Both the position numbers and the translations under genes were made by a program. Positions 3,990 to 5,780 of a stretch of 5,780 bases of DNA are shown here, piece after piece; position 1 is the stretch's first letter; each line of letters begins with the position of its first letter. This stretch comes from CAYGVX01 sp964395545 (GTDB taxonomy: Archaea; Thermoproteota; Bathyarchaeia; Bathyarchaeales; SOJC01). The DNA is taken from positions 1-5,780 of the forward strand of contig CAYNAW010000065.1 in the NCBI GenBank assembly GCA_964395545.1, written 5' to 3'. The notes under the pieces were generated by a model that did not search any database, was not told where the DNA came from, and was given only the letters and a program-made list of their open reading frames with translations.

Positions 3990-5780
3990 CTAGTCTTCTG
4001 AGCAGTCAGCTTGCCCCCGTAGACCTGCCCATGCGATGTCCAGTTCTTCGAGCTTCGTCTGCGTGGGTATTCCGTCTTCGCTCCAGCCCATCATTTCGTA
4101 GTACATGGCTTTTGCTTTTTCCAGTTTTTCAGGGTCAACAGAAGTGTTCGAGAGGGCCCCTGATGCTTTGGGACGGAAGAATCGGGGTGGAAGCCAGTCA
4201 TCTTCTTTGCTGAACCCTTCTCTGAGGTTGAATAGTCTCGCTAGGTTAATCGCCCTCTCGGAGACTTGTAGCAGTTCGGCTGCCGAGGTGTCCCACCCCG
4301 TTACTGCGGTGACTATGTCCACTTTCTGTTGAACGGTCCAGGGTGGAAATAAGCACATTACGAGGCAGTTGTTTAGACTACGCCACATCATGAAGTACTT
4401 GAACAAGCGTACCTTTCGGGGTCCCAAGTCGTCGGCCGGGACTCCGCTGATGATTCCGAGTCCTCGGTCGATTTTGGAGATGGCCTTTTCGTGCAGCGTG
4501 TCGTGGATATTGTGCACGTGGTCTGCCCCTGTGGGCGATACTGCGTAGCCTAGGCCCAGGCCCATCTTCAACCTCGGTTCGTGCATCGGTACTTCTTGTC
4601 CTTTCACGTGAATCGCATATTGTTCTGCGCCCCGTGCGACGTGGTCCGCGGCGCGTTTGACGCCTTCTGCCAACACGTCGCCAAAGCCCTGTCTCTCTCC
4701 GATCATCCGTACCATCCTAACCATCGCCTCAGCATTCCCGAAGCGCAAGTCCAGGCCGTCGACCTGCTCTGCACTGATTAGGCCAGTCTCAAAGCATTCC
4801 ATGGCGAAACTGATCGCTACTCCGGTGCTGATCGTGTCCAGAGCGTACTGTTGGCAGAGCTCGTTTGCTTTGCAAATCGCCTTCAAGTCTGCGACTCCGC
4901 AGTTGGAACCCAACGCCGCCAGCGTTTCGTATTCGGGGCCTCCATACGCCGAATCCACGTTCCACGGCTCGCCGACTTGCACCTCTTTCTTGCAGCGAAC
5001 AGCGCAGGCAAAACACGTCCCCATTCGAGTCTGTAGGGTTTCTTTTACTGCTTGTGCGGAAATAGAGTCGACTCGTGGAAAGCGGCCATCGCGGAAATTG
5101 TTAATGGGCAGGTTGCCAGTCGCTTCATAGACGTCCATGATTGAGCCGGTTCCATAGGTGTGCAGGTCGTGAGCGACTTGGTCCACGTTCTGTGCCATCC
5201 ATTGAGCAAGTGTCCGAAGACGTTCGGGGTCTGCGATGTCCACCTTCCCGCTTCCTTTGACGGCTATCGCCTTGAGGTTCTTTGACCCCATCACGGCGCC
5301 CATTCCGCACCGGCCTGCCACGTGGTTGAGGTCGTTGACCACCGAGGCGTATCTGACCCTTTTCTCGCCTCCGGGGCCGATTTGCGCTATCTTCACAGAC
5401 GCGTTTCCCACATCCTGCCGAATTGTCTCTTGCGACTGCTTGATTTCCAACCCCCACACGTGGGCAGCATCCCTGATTTCCGCGTTCCCTTCATGGATAT
5501 AGAGGTAGACGGGGTGAGCCGCTTTGCCTTCAACGATGATCGCGTCAAACCCTGCGCGTTTCAGCTCAGCACCCCAGAATCCGCCTGCTTCCGCTTCCCC
5601 GTACGTGCTAGTGAGAGGCGACTTGGCGCCCACGCTGTTCCGCCCGCTTCCGCTGATCGGCGCGCCGGTGACTGGTCCGCAAGCGAAGATCAGCTTGTTG
5701 GCAGGGGATAGCGGGTCGATCCCGGCCTCGAGCTCCTTGAGTAGATAATATGCAATGAGGCCTCTGCCGCCGAAATAGCG
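3990..5780 (-). CDS. Aldehyde:ferredoxin oxidoreductase-family tungsten enzyme (N-terminus cut off)
   Basis: The 596 residues present continue past the right edge. The visible N-terminus, RYFGGRGLIAYYLL, starts where the AOR domain normally begins, so perhaps 15-20 residues are missing. A GTG at 5633 is internal. In order: LSPANKLIFACGPVTGAP, SGRNSVGAKSPLTSTYGEAE and GGFWGAELKRAGFDA, which form the N-terminal pterin-binding domain; then RCGMGAVMGSKNLKAIAV. The CxxCxxxC cluster of MGTCFACAVRC follows (Cys codons at 5013-5015, 5004-5006, 4992-4994), then PEYETLAALGSNCG, LDTISTG and HVKGQEVPMHEPR. The fourth [4Fe-4S] cysteine is probably the one in VMCLF (4353-4355). Enzymes of this family are cytoplasmic and oxidise aldehydes (or related substrates) to acids with ferredoxin as acceptor, using a tungsten bis-pterin and one [4Fe-4S] cluster. 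Substrate and subclass (AOR, WOR-type or other) cannot be decided. Both DxxGL(C/D) pterin motifs are altered (see findings). It ends in TAG. Confidence 0.93.
   Translation of the reverse strand, partial: RYFGGRGLIAYYLLKELEAGIDPLSPANKLIFACGPVTGAPISGSGRNSVGAKSPLTSTYGEAEAGGFWGAELKRAGFDAIIVEGKAAHPVYLYIHEGNAEIRDAAHVWGLEIKQSQETIRQDVGNASVKIAQIGPGGEKRVRYASVVNDLNHVAGRCGMGAVMGSKNLKAIAVKGSGKVDIADPERLRTLAQWMAQNVDQVAHDLHTYGTGSIMDVYEATGNLPINNFRDGRFPRVDSISAQAVKETLQTRMGTCFACAVRCKKEVQVGEPWNVDSAYGGPEYETLAALGSNCGVADLKAICKANELCQQYALDTISTGVAISFAMECFETGLISAEQVDGLDLRFGNAEAMVRMVRMIGERQGFGDVLAEGVKRAADHVARGAEQYAIHVKGQEVPMHEPRLKMGLGLGYAVSPTGADHVHNIHDTLHEKAISKIDRGLGIISGVPADDLGPRKVRLFKYFMMWRSLNNCLVMCLFPPWTVQQKVDIVTAVTGWDTSAAELLQVSERAINLARLFNLREGFSKEDDWLPPRFFRPKASGALSNTSVDPEKLEKAKAMYYEMMGWSEDGIPTQTKLEELDIAWAGLRGQADCSED

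Noticed and set aside
4657..5130. 157-residue plus-strand frame and neighbouring plus-strand frames
   Set aside because: All are antisense to the highly conserved AOR-family gene and encode low-complexity Ser/Arg/Pro-rich products.

Overview
The window looks archaeal, most likely a member of the TACK lineages such as Bathyarchaeia, probably from a metagenome assembly; that placement is inference. The signs are AT-rich TATA-like boxes about 25 bases before likely transcript starts, GGTGA-type ribosome sites, many short genes with their own promoters, an AOR-family tungsten enzyme, a VapB/DUF7557-like ribbon-helix-helix protein and a polyprenol-kinase-type membrane domain. No tRNA, rRNA, CRISPR array or insertion sequence was found.

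Layout. Bases 5-253 (minus) encode a small two-helix membrane protein. Bases 254-559 hold no convincing gene but carry two opposed TATA-like boxes. Bases 560-721 (plus) encode a 53-residue protein with ten cysteines, probably zinc-binding. It converges on a DUF3303-like gene (768-1087, minus) that is broken by a one-base frameshift in a run of G. A 52-residue ribbon-helix-helix antitoxin-like protein follows (1362-1520, plus). It ends 9 bases from the end of the convergent gene 1530-2795 (minus), which joins a HAD-IB phosphatase domain to a dolichol/phytol-kinase-like membrane domain.

Bases 2796-3305 show no supportable gene apart from the promoter of the fusion gene. Bases 3306-3674 and 3699-3884 (minus) are two unrecognised small soluble proteins, read from one promoter and lying in the same reading frame with a single TAG between them. 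Bases 3990-5780 (minus) are most of an aldehyde:ferredoxin oxidoreductase-family protein whose first residues lie beyond the right edge.

The genes do not form one pathway. Apart from the 3306-3884 pair they appear to be separate transcription units: one redox enzyme, one membrane lipid or polyprenol enzyme, and several small regulatory or unknown proteins. TAG ends four of the eight reading frames, including the AOR-family gene, so it appears to be an ordinary stop here. The most notable items are the phosphatase-kinase fusion, the unannotated cysteine-rich miniprotein, the repairable frameshift, and the altered pterin-site motifs of the AOR-family enzyme.
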